Part shown: one piece after another, positions 30,100 through 39,486 of the stretch | How the letters are laid out: each line of letters opens with the position of its first letter | Position numbering within the stretch: position 1 is the stretch's first letter | DNA from: Lachnospiraceae bacterium | GTDB lineage: Bacteria > Bacillota > Clostridia > Lachnospirales > Lachnospiraceae | DNA: 64,000 bases | Reading direction: 5' to 3' | NCBI GenBank assembly: GCA_031272985.1 | Contig: JAISSU010000016.1 | Location: 152,201-216,200 of the forward strand | The notes under the pieces: generated by a model | What the model was told of the DNA's origin: nothing | Databases searched by the model: none | What the model saw: the letters and a program-made list of their open reading frames with translations, nothing else | Position numbers and translations under genes: made by a program

Positions 30100-31251
30100 A
30101 TGCATCTTTCTACAACTTCTTTTATTATTGGTACAATAACAGGAAATCTTCTTATTTTTGTTTTCTACTTCATTATTTACCATGGCAATTTGGGAACAAG
30201 GCTTAGTCTAAGATTTTACCTATTCTGCGTCTCGCTGATTATTCTTAGATTTCTATTACCTTTAGAATTTAAATACACTATTACATACCCTTCAACAAAG
30301 ATTTTACCTATGGTATTCGATGCATTTAATAGCGCAATTACTGTAAACAAGTATAGAATTTCCATTACAAGCGTTGTTCTAATAATTTGGGGAACCGGAG
30401 TCGTTATTAAGGCATTAACTGTTTTCTTATCATACAGAAAACTCAGAATTATTCTAAGTAGTCATAATAATCTTTTGGACGAGACAGACTGTGACATAAA
30501 TCGAATATTGTCGCAAGTCGAGAATTTGCTAAATATCAACAGAAAGATTACTTGTGTAATTAGAACAAATGCTGAATTGGCACCTTCAATTATTGGCTAT
30601 TTTCATCCCGTAATATTGTTACCGGATGAAGAACTTTCAGAATCAGAACTAAAATATATTATTGCTCATGAACTCAACCATTTAAATAATAAAGATTTTT
30701 TGTGGAAACTATTCTTAGAACTACTGCATATATTTTACTGGTGGAATCCTGCATTTATCCTCTTGAAACAAGAAATGGGAATGCTTCTGGAAATGCGTGC
30801 TGACACGCAAAGTGTGCATGTATTTAACAAAAAGCAAATCATTGAGTACTTGGAATGCTTGTTAAGAATAGCATGCCTTCAGAATAGAAAACAAGCTAAT
30901 TCCTTCTCCTCCAACTTTATTAATCTTGAACCAGCATCAATTAAAAGACGCGCAAAGTTCTTGCTAAACCAGTCAAATCGTTTATCGGTATTCCAAATCC
31001 TTGGAGCTTCGTTATTTCTATTGTTGATGATGTTGTCTACTTGCTTCATTTTTGAGCCCTCATGGAAACCACAGGAGGAGCAAGATCATGAGGTTTTTTC
31101 CATATATGCGGACAATAGTTATTTGCTACACAAAGATGACAACACTTATTTACTCTATATTGACGGTGAATTGATTGGCGAAATCAGTGACCCAAACTAT
31201 GGAGAATTTAGTGATTTGCCAATATACGAATATAAAAAGGAGACAAGATAG
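30100..31251 (+). CDS. BlaR1-like M56 zinc metalloprotease sensor
   Basis: A 383-residue membrane protein. Helices at about residues 8-28, 38-55 and 88-110 precede a gluzincin domain with HELNH (190-194) and a downstream Glu (E231, in LLEMRAD). A fourth helix (about 301-324) is followed by only about 60 extracytoplasmic residues, with Tyr-rich NTYLLYIDGE and FSDLPIYE segments. The penicillin-binding sensor of BlaR1 is absent, so the signal is not beta-lactam. Its TAG overlaps the GTG of the peptide gene. Confidence 0.88.
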   Translation: MHLSTTSFIIGTITGNLLIFVFYFIIYHGNLGTRLSLRFYLFCVSLIILRFLLPLEFKYTITYPSTKILPMVFDAFNSAITVNKYRISITSVVLIIWGTGVVIKALTVFLSYRKLRIILSSHNNLLDETDCDINRILSQVENLLNINRKITCVIRTNAELAPSIIGYFHPVILLPDEELSESELKYIIAHELNHLNNKDFLWKLFLELLHIFYWWNPAFILLKQEMGMLLEMRADTQSVHVFNKKQIIEYLECLLRIACLQNRKQANSFSSNFINLEPASIKRRAKFLLNQSNRLSVFQILGASLFLLLMMLSTCFIFEPSWKPQEEQDHEVFSIYADNSYLLHKDDNTYLLYIDGELIGEISDPNYGEFSDLPIYEYKKETR

Positions 31252-31505
31252 TGAAAAAGATGATCGTTTTTGTAATGCTGTTATTATTATCTACGCCAAT
31301 ATCTACACAATCGACGAATCAGCAAACTTCAGCTCTTACTGTATCTGCTAATTCAATTGTTGGTTCGCCTGCCGCTGACGCAACAATCGTTCCCATGGCA
31401 GATGTCATCGTTTGGAAGTACAAATCCATAAACGGGCATGTATATCGAAGGAGATATAATTCAACCAAAAGAGTGTGGATAGGAGAATGGGAACTCTGTC
31501 CCTAA
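31251..31505 (+). CDS. Secreted aromatic/basic peptide, 84 residues
   Basis: GTG start overlaps the preceding stop by one base, with AAAGGAG 8-10 bases upstream, so it is translationally coupled to the M56 sensor. Residues 1-20 form a Sec-type signal peptide. A Ser/Thr/Ala-rich linker (21-49) leads to a compact C-terminal segment (50-84), dense in Trp, Tyr, Lys and Arg (VIVWKYKS, HVYRRRYN, WIGEWELCP) with one Cys at 83. I do not recognise a named family. It may be the signal or the product of the island; no double-Gly leader motif is visible. Confidence 0.75.
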   Translation: MKKMIVFVMLLLLSTPISTQSTNQQTSALTVSANSIVGSPAADATIVPMADVIVWKYKSINGHVYRRRYNSTKRVWIGEWELCP

Positions 31506-31531
31506 TTCTCCGTTTGTCCACTTCCTATCCA
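31476..31531. repeat. Nested inverted repeats between the peptide gene and purL
   Basis: Outer arms TGGATAGGA (31476-31484) and TCCTATCCA (31523-31531) flank inner arms GGAGAAT (31482-31488) and ATTCTCC (31505-31511), which in turn enclose GGGA/TCCC. The structure spans both convergent stop codons. A T-run is missing, so it is only possibly a bidirectional terminator. Confidence 0.5.
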
Positions 31532-34500
31532 AAGTATTCCACGCCCGCTTCGAATACTTTCATGTCCTGCTCGCCGATTATATTTATCGCGACACCTTTT
31601 CCCCGGCGTTCGACGTGCGCCATTTTTCCGAATACGCGTCCGTCGGGGCTTGTTATTCCTTCTATTGCGTATACTGACCCATTTACATTCCATGTTTCAT
31701 CTGGTGTTATATTACCTTCAGGATCGCAATACCTCGTCGCCACCTGTCCATTTTGAAACAGGTTTTCCACCCATTTTGGCGATGCCGCAAATCTCCCTTC
31801 TCCATGAGATGCGGGATTTACTATGACATCATTTATATTAACTTTTGACAGCCATGGTGATTTATTTGAAACAATTTTGGTGTATACCATTTTCGATATA
31901 TGTCTGCCGATGGTATTAAATGTCAGTGTCGGCGAGTCTTCGCTTTGATCTCTGATTTCTCCGTAAGGCACTAAACCAAGCTTTATGAGTGCTTGAAATC
32001 CATTGCAGACTCCGAGTATAAGCCCGTCCCTCTTATTTAATAAGTCCATTACAGCTTCTTTAAGATACGGGTTCTTAAATGCCGCCGCAAAGAATTTCGC
32101 GGAGCCGTCGGGCTCATCACCCGCTGAGAAACCACCGGGGAACATGATTATCTGAGACTCATTTATCGCCTTTTCATATCTTTTGACAGACTCGCGTATC
32201 GAAGCTGAATTAAGATTAACAAAAACTTGCGTTTTTACTTCGGCTCCGGCTCTGATAAAAGCCTTTGCGCTGTCATACTCGCAATTCGTGCCCGGAAATA
32301 CCGGGATAAACACTTTTGGTTTAACACCTTTTATGACTGATACCTGCGGAGTCTTTTCATTATAGGATTCTTTTTTATCCCATTTTTCATTTGTTTCAAA
32401 TCCGCTAATATTCGGGAATACTTTTTTTAGTGGGCTTTCCCACTTTTCAAAGGCTTCTTTAAAGGAAATTGAAGTGTTGCCGTAACCGAATAAAGGAGTA
32501 TCAGTGACGCTGCCAATTACGATGTGTTCTGTTTTTAGATTCCCGATTTTATCGAACGGCACCTCGGCAATTATATCACCGAATGCAGGCTTCAATAGAG
32601 CTTCTTTTGTAAGCTCGCCATCTAAAGTGATACCAAATCTGTTTCCGAATGCCATCTTGGAAACAGCGCTCAACAGGCCGTTTCGGTCAAGAACATAAGC
32701 AGCAATTATGTTCTTGTTTCTGATATCTCCTGTCACGCTCTTATATAGATTAATTACTTTGTCATATATAGGTAAATCATATTCATCCTTAGGCACTGAA
32801 ATTCTGACTAAATAGTCTCCTGCCATCTTAAACTCGGGCGAAATAATGTTACCTGTTTCGGTCACATTTACCGCGAATGATACTAAGGTAGGCGGTACAT
32901 CTAAATTTTCAAAGCTCCCCGACATACTGTCCTTTCCGCCTACTGAAGGTAATCCGTATCTGATTTGGGCCTCGAATGCTCCCAAGAGCGCCGCAAAAGG
33001 CTCGCTCCATCTGGATGGTTCTTCACTCATTCTTCTAAAGTATTCCTGAAAGGTGAATCTGATTTTATCAAACTCTCCGCCTGCGGCAATGATTTTAGCG
33101 ATTGATTCCGTAACAGCATAGACCGCACCATGATAAGGCGAAAAAGCTGATAAATAAGGATCAAAACCGTAGCTCATCAATGTGGTCACACCCGTATCTT
33201 CTTCATCCGATGGTAATTTCGCAGCCATGACCTGAGTCTCAGTCGTCTGGAATTTTCCGCCATAAGGCATTAACACAGAAGCTGCGCCGATGGAACTATC
33301 AAACATTTCCACCAGCCCTTTTTGTGAGCATACATTCAAATCACAAAGCACCTTAAGCCATTCTTCCCTGAAATTAGTGTCAATATCAGAGTCAGCAGTT
33401 TTATTAAACAAGGAGTCCTTAGAACTTGGTATTTCAACAAATACCTTCGCCTCCTGATGTGCTCCGTTAGTATCTAGAAAAGCCCGTGAGATATTCACTA
33501 TCTCCTTGCCGCGCCAAAATAGTACAAGGCGCTTTTCTTTGGTAACAATCGCTACTTGCGTGGCTTCCAAATTTTCTTCCTCTGAATATTTTAAGAATAA
33601 ATCAACATTTTCAGGGGCAATTACGACAGCCATTCTTTCCTGCGATTCCGAAATGGCAAGCTCCGTGCCATCTAAGCCTTTATATTTCATCGGAACTTTG
33701 TCCAGATTAATTTTTAATCCATCTGCTAATTCTCCTATTGCTACGGATACGCCTCCCGCACCGAAATCATTGCATTTCTTTATCAGTCTGCTGACTTCAG
33801 GTCTCTTAAAAAGGCGCTGCAATTTTCTTTCCGTGGGAGGATTTCCTTTTTGAACCTCGGCACCGCAGACCTCTATAGAACTTTTCGTATGCGCTTTTGA
33901 CGAACCTGTGGCTCCGCCGCATCCATCTCGCCCTGTGCGACCGCCCAATAATATGATAAAATCGCCGGGCGCGGCACTTTCTCTAATCACGGCATTTCGC
34001 GGAGCTGCCGCAATAACCGCACCGATTTCCATTCGTTTTGCCACGTATCCCGGATGGTATATTTCCTTAACCAATCCGGTAGCAAGTCCGATTTGATTGC
34101 CGTAGGAGCTGTAACCGTGCGCGGCCTCCTTTACGAGTTTTTTCTGTGGGAGCTTTCCCTTTATTGTTTCTTCTAATGGAACAGTAGGATCACCCGCGCC
34201 TGTCACTCTCATAGCCTGATAAACATATGTCCTCCCGGAAAGCGGATCTCTGATTGCACCGCCAAGACACGTCGCCGCGCCGCCGAAAGGCTCTATTTCG
34301 GTCGGGTGATTGTGCGTTTCATTTTTAAAATTAACGAGCCATTCCTGCGTTTGTCCATCTATAGTCACCGGCACAACGATACTGCACGCATTTATCTCTT
34401 CGGATTCTTCCTGATCGTTTAGCTTACCCTCTTTTTTTAGCTTCTTCATTGCCAATAAAGCCAAATCCATGAGACAAACATATTTATCTTTTCGTCCTTC

Positions 34501-35295
34501 GTATAACTTTTGCCGCTCGTCCAAGTATTTATTATATGAATCTTCAATGGGCTTTCTGTAATCGCCTTCACCAAAATTTACTTCCGTTAGCTCGGTTGAG
34601 AAGGTCGTATGCCGGCAGTGGTCAGACCAATAAGTGTCCAGAACACGAATCTCTGTAATTGATGGGTCACGCTTTTCTTCTGTATTAAAGTAGTTTTGTA
34701 TATACAAAAAATCCGCAAAGGTCATAGCCAACGACAAAGAATCATAAAGTTCATTAGCTTTTTCTTTGCTTAATTCGCAAAACCCGCTTAGAATCGCAAC
34801 ATCGGGTGCTTCTTCATATTTCGTAGACAAAGTTTCAGGTTTTTCCAATCCTGTTTCGCGGGAGTCAACGGGATTAATACAGAAATTCTTCACAGATTCA
34901 ATTTGTTTATCAGTTATATTGCCTTTTAATACGTAGGTTACCGCAGTCTGAATCAGGGGTTTGGCATCGTCTTTCAAGAATTGAATACACTGAATAGCCG
35001 AATCTGCTCTTTGGTCGAATTGTCCGGGAAGATATTCAACAGAGAATGCGCACTCATCATAATCCATCGGAAAAGTTTCTTCATATAATATATCCACCGG
35101 CGGTTCCGAGAAAATCCCGTTCTTTGCAATACTCAGAATCTCCTCATCAATGTTTTCAATATCGTACCTGATTAAAACTCGAACATTTATTAAAGTCTCA
35201 ATGTTGAGGTATGTTCTGAATTCTTCTAATAACGAATTAGCGCTGATGGCATACTCCGGCTTCTTTTCAACATAAATTCTCTTTACAATTTCCAT
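31525..35295 (-). CDS. purL: Phosphoribosylformylglycinamidine synthase, long single-chain form
   Basis: Converts FGAR and glutamine to FGAM in purine synthesis. At 1256 residues this is the fused form combining PurS-like, two AIRS-type synthetase halves and a glutaminase. Landmarks are FKNETHNHPTEIEPFGGAAT near residue 327, GGKDSMSG near 790, and the glutaminase nucleophile Cys in LGVCNGFQ near 1105. GGAGG is 6 bases before the ATG. It stands alone, without a purine riboswitch in the 210-base leader that I can recognise. Confidence 0.96.
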   Translation of the reverse strand: MEIVKRIYVEKKPEYAISANSLLEEFRTYLNIETLINVRVLIRYDIENIDEEILSIAKNGIFSEPPVDILYEETFPMDYDECAFSVEYLPGQFDQRADSAIQCIQFLKDDAKPLIQTAVTYVLKGNITDKQIESVKNFCINPVDSRETGLEKPETLSTKYEEAPDVAILSGFCELSKEKANELYDSLSLAMTFADFLYIQNYFNTEEKRDPSITEIRVLDTYWSDHCRHTTFSTELTEVNFGEGDYRKPIEDSYNKYLDERQKLYEGRKDKYVCLMDLALLAMKKLKKEGKLNDQEESEEINACSIVVPVTIDGQTQEWLVNFKNETHNHPTEIEPFGGAATCLGGAIRDPLSGRTYVYQAMRVTGAGDPTVPLEETIKGKLPQKKLVKEAAHGYSSYGNQIGLATGLVKEIYHPGYVAKRMEIGAVIAAAPRNAVIRESAAPGDFIILLGGRTGRDGCGGATGSSKAHTKSSIEVCGAEVQKGNPPTERKLQRLFKRPEVSRLIKKCNDFGAGGVSVAIGELADGLKINLDKVPMKYKGLDGTELAISESQERMAVVIAPENVDLFLKYSEEENLEATQVAIVTKEKRLVLFWRGKEIVNISRAFLDTNGAHQEAKVFVEIPSSKDSLFNKTADSDIDTNFREEWLKVLCDLNVCSQKGLVEMFDSSIGAASVLMPYGGKFQTTETQVMAAKLPSDEEDTGVTTLMSYGFDPYLSAFSPYHGAVYAVTESIAKIIAAGGEFDKIRFTFQEYFRRMSEEPSRWSEPFAALLGAFEAQIRYGLPSVGGKDSMSGSFENLDVPPTLVSFAVNVTETGNIISPEFKMAGDYLVRISVPKDEYDLPIYDKVINLYKSVTGDIRNKNIIAAYVLDRNGLLSAVSKMAFGNRFGITLDGELTKEALLKPAFGDIIAEVPFDKIGNLKTEHIVIGSVTDTPLFGYGNTSISFKEAFEKWESPLKKVFPNISGFETNEKWDKKESYNEKTPQVSVIKGVKPKVFIPVFPGTNCEYDSAKAFIRAGAEVKTQVFVNLNSASIRESVKRYEKAINESQIIMFPGGFSAGDEPDGSAKFFAAAFKNPYLKEAVMDLLNKRDGLILGVCNGFQALIKLGLVPYGEIRDQSEDSPTLTFNTIGRHISKMVYTKIVSNKSPWLSKVNINDVIVNPASHGEGRFAASPKWVENLFQNGQVATRYCDPEGNITPDETWNVNGSVYAIEGITSPDGRVFGKMAHVERRGKGVAINIIGEQDMKVFEAGVEYFG

Positions 35296-35505
35296 ATGTT
35301 ACCTCCAAACTCAGCAATGTCTCACTCACCAATACCAATACAACAACACATTTGCTTATCCTATAATGAAAATCAATACTATCCGCAATTCCAGTTTACA
35401 ATAAGATTATTTATTAGTACAATTAATAAATTTAATTATCATTTATTACTTGCAATAATTAATTTTGTTTTGCATCAATGTTTGGCACACTTACATATAT
35501 AGTTT

Positions 35506-36252
35506 TCATTTAGTCCTTAGAGATGAAGTTCTTTTTGATATTAACTTGAGTACTACTAATGCAATAAGTATGCTCCCGGAGATTATCAAAAAGCAGGCTC
35601 CCGCTCTAAAAGCGGCATCCATAAACAGACCCTCAGGCAACATTCTTATCATGAAGTCTGTATTCGGGTCGAAAAGCCATAGATTATTATCAAAAGCAAG
35701 ACCGTGAAAAATTTCAAAAGCTCGCGAAAAATCAATGGCAAAAGCCGCCCCGATAAAGGCGACTATTGCAAAGAAAATACCACAAGCAATAAAGTACCCT
35801 TTTGAAATCACCGTAATGAATTCGACATACTTATTATCTCTATTAATAGTCAAAATGCCGACTATTACAAGAATTATCACAACAAGGATCAATGCAATAT
35901 CTCCCAAAATGATTCCAGACATAAAAATATTCCTGACTTCACCCATGTGAAACCTGTCCTGATCATTAAAGAAATCCTGCTCCTTACCCTCGACATTGAT
36001 AACAATGCTTAATTCATCTTCATATCCGATAAGAAAGCGCATCATATGCGAGGTGACCTTCATCCTGTCTGCATCTGTCATGTTGAGGTTATCTGCCACA
36101 TTATACTTAATATATTCGTTTTCCAGCCACTTAAAATTGCTATCCCCATAAAGCGTAATTCTGAAACTGCCAATCAGAATTGCTGCCAGTAACAAGAGCA
36201 TTCCGATAATTGATATCACTAAAGATAAAGTGTTTTTCTTCCCATTTTTCAT
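35506..36252 (-). CDS. DUF1461/TIGR01906-type integral membrane protein
   Basis: A 248-residue protein with four to five helices (about residues 9-30, 112-136, 148-172 and 215-238). The family pattern includes DRFHMGEVRNIF (about residues 99-110) and the extracytoplasmic DFMIRMLPEGLFMD segment. Its function is unknown. GAGG is 8 bases from the ATG. The gap to purL (about 210 bases) holds only AT-rich sequence and a weak candidate purL promoter. Confidence 0.8.
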   Translation of the reverse strand: MKNGKKNTLSLVISIIGMLLLLAAILIGSFRITLYGDSNFKWLENEYIKYNVADNLNMTDADRMKVTSHMMRFLIGYEDELSIVINVEGKEQDFFNDQDRFHMGEVRNIFMSGIILGDIALILVVIILVIVGILTINRDNKYVEFITVISKGYFIACGIFFAIVAFIGAAFAIDFSRAFEIFHGLAFDNNLWLFDPNTDFMIRMLPEGLFMDAAFRAGACFLIISGSILIALVVLKLISKRTSSLRTK

Positions 36253-36364
36253 ACTTACACCTCATTTATTTTGCAAAAAATACCAAAATATTTCATATTT
36301 ATAAAAACAGGGTGATGTTTGCGACAAAATCATGTGCTATTCTTACCGTGAAATACATGATATA

Positions 36365-36522
36365 CCCTTGCCAACCAAATGTTGCGTGACCGATAGCCGC
36401 GAGGTCATAAGCGGCTATCCGGACTCGCAGCACAGGCAAATTAACAAAACGACTCCTACCTTGTTTCCCTAACTCCTATTTGGGAGCTTGCCCGGCAAAC
36501 CTGATCTTGCCGGGCGTTTTAA
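36365..36522 (+). ncRNA. Structured small RNA candidate with own terminator (6S-like?)
   Basis: Between two minus-strand genes, the plus strand carries a structured element and a terminator. A long stem nests TTGCC (36368-36372) with GGCAA (36435-36439), TGCG (36383-36386) with CGCA (36426-36429), and CCGATAGCCGC (36390-36400) with GCGGCTATCCGG (36411-36422, one bulge). A second hairpin CTCC/GGAG follows near 36472-36486, then the terminator. An extended -10-like TGCTATTCT lies near 36332-36340, with no clear -35. No coding frame is apparent. Size and shape allow a 6S RNA, but I could not confirm any Rfam consensus. Confidence 0.6.
36490..36520 (+). terminator. Rho-independent terminator of the structured RNA
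   Basis: GCCCGGCAA (36490-36498), an 8-base loop and TTGCCGGGC (36507-36515) are followed by GTTTT on the plus strand. Both flanking genes are on the minus strand, so it must end a plus-strand transcript. This is the main support for an RNA gene here. Confidence 0.85.
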
Positions 36523-36538
36523 TTACAGATCAGACTAT

Positions 36539-38128
36539 CTAACCTAAGATTACTCGCTCTGCCACTTTCAAACCATCCACCGCACTAGACATTATTCCTC
36601 CGGCATATCCGGATCCTTCGCCAGTAACATACACCCCTTTAATACTAGTTTCAAGCCTATCGTTTCTTAAAAATCTAATCGGTGATGAAGTCCTGCTTTC
36701 AACGCCGGCCAATAGAGCATCCGGATGAGCAAAGCCTTTTATTTTCTTATCGAATTCCTTAATTCCCATAATTAAACAAGTCTCTATTTCTTCAGGAAGT
36801 AATCCATTTAGTTTTGAGTACTCATATAGTCCTTTGCATTGAGGATTAACATCCCCCGCCGATATAGTTCTTTGGTTATTTATTAAATCGCTAAATCGTT
36901 GAACGGGTATCTTTCCTTCACCGACTTCATAAGCCCTTTTTTCTAACTGTCTTTGAAATCCCACACCGCCAAAAGGAGCATAATCCATTGGATTAATGGT
37001 TACGACTACGGCACTGTTTGCATTTTCACCTCCCCTGCCATGATAACTCATACCATTTACGACCGTACCGCCAATTTCAGATGCCGCATTAACCACATAT
37101 CCCCCCGGGCACATGCAGAAAGTGTAAACTCCTCTGCCGTTTGGCAGGTTTGCAGTCAGCTTATAGCTTGCAGCCGGAAGTTTTAGTATCGGGTCTTGTA
37201 TACCATATTGGGCTTCATTTATCAGTGACTGCGGATGCATTATTCTAAAACCTACCGCAAAGGATTTATCTTCGGTTTCAAGCCCGACTGCTTCTAACAT
37301 TTCAAAAGTATCCCGAGCGCTATGACCAATCGCAAATACAACTGTATCAGTTTCAATCTCACTTTCACCCTCTGTATCAGTATGTATATTGCAATGGAAA
37401 ACATCCAAAATATTAGTAGTTTTGCATCGAACCACTAATTTCGTATTGCAATTTCTTCCCGTTTCTTCCCGTAAATCCGTTACTTTTGTTAAAAACCTTA
37501 TTTCTCCTCCCAAACGGCAAATTTCTTCTCTTAGGTTCTTAACAATCTTCTTTAGAATATCAGTTCCGATATGTGGTTGGTTTGAGATTAGTATTTCTTC
37601 GGGCGCTCCATACTTCACGAGTGTCTCTAATACAAAGCGAATCCGACCACTTTTATCCTTAATTCCACTGTTTAACTTACCATCAGAAAATGCCCCCGCG
37701 CCGCCTTCGCCGAATTGGACATTTGTTTCGGCATTAAGTACTCCGCTTTGCCAGAAATTTTCCACTTGCACCTGTCTATCCTCAACTTTAGCACCTCGCT
37801 CTAATACAATAGGATTAAGTCCGCGAAGTGCCAGAGCGTAGGCACAAAAAATACCTGCAGGTCCAAAACCGACAATGATAGGTCTTTGTTTAGATGAACC
37901 TGATGTCCTCTCGGGCAAATTGTATACAGATTTTTCATTATTTGGATTGATTTCGACTTGATAGACATTAAATAGTTTCGGCTTTTTTCTCGCATCGATA
38001 GATTTTTTTATTATCTTATACGATTTAAAAGCCTCTTTATTATTATCGGATGCCCCTTTTATTATCGCTTTTCGTAAAGCTTCCTGCGTATGGGGAATTT
38101 TAAGCTTGATTTGTATTTTGTAAGACAT
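36539..38128 (-). CDS. FAD-dependent oxidoreductase, COG2509 type
   Basis: A 529-residue flavoprotein of uncharacterised function. A helical N-terminal part (about residues 1-80) precedes the dinucleotide site VGFGPAGIFCAYALA (about 86-100). The FGEGGAGAFSDGKLN motif (about 139-153) and a C-terminal VYVTGEGSGYAGGI motif, typical of COG2509, follow. The ATG lies inside the end of the neighbouring HI0933 flavoprotein gene (29-base overlap) without a strong site of its own, so it is translationally coupled. Confidence 0.88.
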   Translation of the reverse strand: MSYKIQIKLKIPHTQEALRKAIIKGASDNNKEAFKSYKIIKKSIDARKKPKLFNVYQVEINPNNEKSVYNLPERTSGSSKQRPIIVGFGPAGIFCAYALALRGLNPIVLERGAKVEDRQVQVENFWQSGVLNAETNVQFGEGGAGAFSDGKLNSGIKDKSGRIRFVLETLVKYGAPEEILISNQPHIGTDILKKIVKNLREEICRLGGEIRFLTKVTDLREETGRNCNTKLVVRCKTTNILDVFHCNIHTDTEGESEIETDTVVFAIGHSARDTFEMLEAVGLETEDKSFAVGFRIMHPQSLINEAQYGIQDPILKLPAASYKLTANLPNGRGVYTFCMCPGGYVVNAASEIGGTVVNGMSYHGRGGENANSAVVVTINPMDYAPFGGVGFQRQLEKRAYEVGEGKIPVQRFSDLINNQRTISAGDVNPQCKGLYEYSKLNGLLPEEIETCLIMGIKEFDKKIKGFAHPDALLAGVESRTSSPIRFLRNDRLETSIKGVYVTGEGSGYAGGIMSSAVDGLKVAERVILG

Positions 38129-39413
38129 CTAAAGCCATTGCCTTTCCGGCCAAATAACCTGTCGACCACGCCCACTGCAGGTTATAACCGCCGCATTTAC
38201 CATCAACATCCATGATTTCACCCGAAAAATACAGACCTTTTTCCAATAGAGATTCCATTGTCTTTGGCGAAATCTGCGAAAGCTCAACTCCGCCCAAAGT
38301 AGTCTGTGCATTTTCAAAACCTTTCGTATCCGATACTCCGAAAAGACTCTTTTTACATACGCCAACCAAAGCCTCTACATCAGCTCCTGTCAGATCCGAA
38401 ACTGGCGTTTTTATGAGTATTCCTGATAATGTTAATAAGGGAAGAATCAGTCTCTTCGGGAATAGTCCAAGCATCAAATCAAAGGCTGTAAAACCGGGGT
38501 TTCCGGCCTGTCTTCTAATCATTTTCATGAAGTAATTAGTAGCTTCCTCACGAGTTAAATCCGGAAGAAAGTCTATTTGAACCTTAGGGTTACCTGCCGC
38601 AAATAGAGAAGCTGAAATATGTCGACTGATTTGGAAAACGGGAATACCTGATATACCATAATCGGTAATTTGAAGTTCACCCGTGTCTTTTGCGTTCTTT
38701 TGAATTCCATTCCCGGTTATGGCGCTCACCGTAGCATCCACTCTGATACCATTAGCCTGCTTCAAAGGATTATTGAGAAGAGAAACTTGGACTAAGGCAG
38801 GTAAAGTAGGATTAATTATGTGTCCAAATGTCTTCGCAAACGCATATCCGCTGCCATCACAGCCAAAATTAGGACCTGCCTTGCCGCCATTAGCCAATAA
38901 CACTCGCTTTGATTCAATTTTCTTCTCAGGACTTATTTCAATGACAAAGTGCGAATTAGCACCGGTTTTCGACTTTTTAATTGATTTCACATGACTATTC
39001 GTTTGAACTCTTACACCCAAATCCCGGCATGTCTTTTCAAGAACCTCACGGACAGATGAAGCCTGCGAAGAGCGCGGATACAAATATTCTAACCTACTCT
39101 TAGTGAGCAGTCCCATTGACTCAAAAAACATTATCGTTTCGCGGAAAGAGAATTTTGAAAGCACTGTCTCTACAAATGAAGTTTGTTTGGTATGAAAGCA
39201 CTCGGGGAGCATGCATACATTAGACAGATTACATCGTCCGTTTCCTGTCGCCGGAATCTTTTTACCGACTGAATCATTATGTTCGATAATTGTTATAGGC
39301 AAAAAACCCCTATCCGTTTTCGCATAGGCGAGATTCTTTTTTAATTCTCTTGCGGCACTGATAGCGGCTGCTAAACCGGATGCGCCTCCTCCTATAATAA
39401 CTATCTGCTCCAT
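38100..39413 (-). CDS. HI0933-family flavoprotein
   Basis: A 437-residue FAD-binding protein, called aminoacetone oxidase family in databases; the physiological substrate is unknown. Landmarks are VIIGGGASGLAAAISA at the start, GKKIPATGNGRCNLSN and the C-terminal GEIMDVDGKCGGYNLQWAWSTG signature. I choose ATG 39413 because GGAG lies 6 bases upstream and the Rossmann motif begins at once; the frame upstream has no such site. A second family member is at 53494-54759. Confidence 0.88.
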   Translation of the reverse strand: MEQIVIIGGGASGLAAAISAARELKKNLAYAKTDRGFLPITIIEHNDSVGKKIPATGNGRCNLSNVCMLPECFHTKQTSFVETVLSKFSFRETIMFFESMGLLTKSRLEYLYPRSSQASSVREVLEKTCRDLGVRVQTNSHVKSIKKSKTGANSHFVIEISPEKKIESKRVLLANGGKAGPNFGCDGSGYAFAKTFGHIINPTLPALVQVSLLNNPLKQANGIRVDATVSAITGNGIQKNAKDTGELQITDYGISGIPVFQISRHISASLFAAGNPKVQIDFLPDLTREEATNYFMKMIRRQAGNPGFTAFDLMLGLFPKRLILPLLTLSGILIKTPVSDLTGADVEALVGVCKKSLFGVSDTKGFENAQTTLGGVELSQISPKTMESLLEKGLYFSGEIMDVDGKCGGYNLQWAWSTGYLAGKAMALDVLQNTNQA

Positions 39414-39486
39414 AAAAGACTCCGTTCTGTAATAAGTCTTGATTTTATAATAAACCCGCAAATAAAGCAAGTATTTTGTAGTGGTA

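Noticed and set aside
35296..35505. Purine riboswitch upstream of purL
   Set aside because: I looked for the conserved guanine-aptamer loops and P1 stem and saw none; only AT-rich sequence and a weak promoter.
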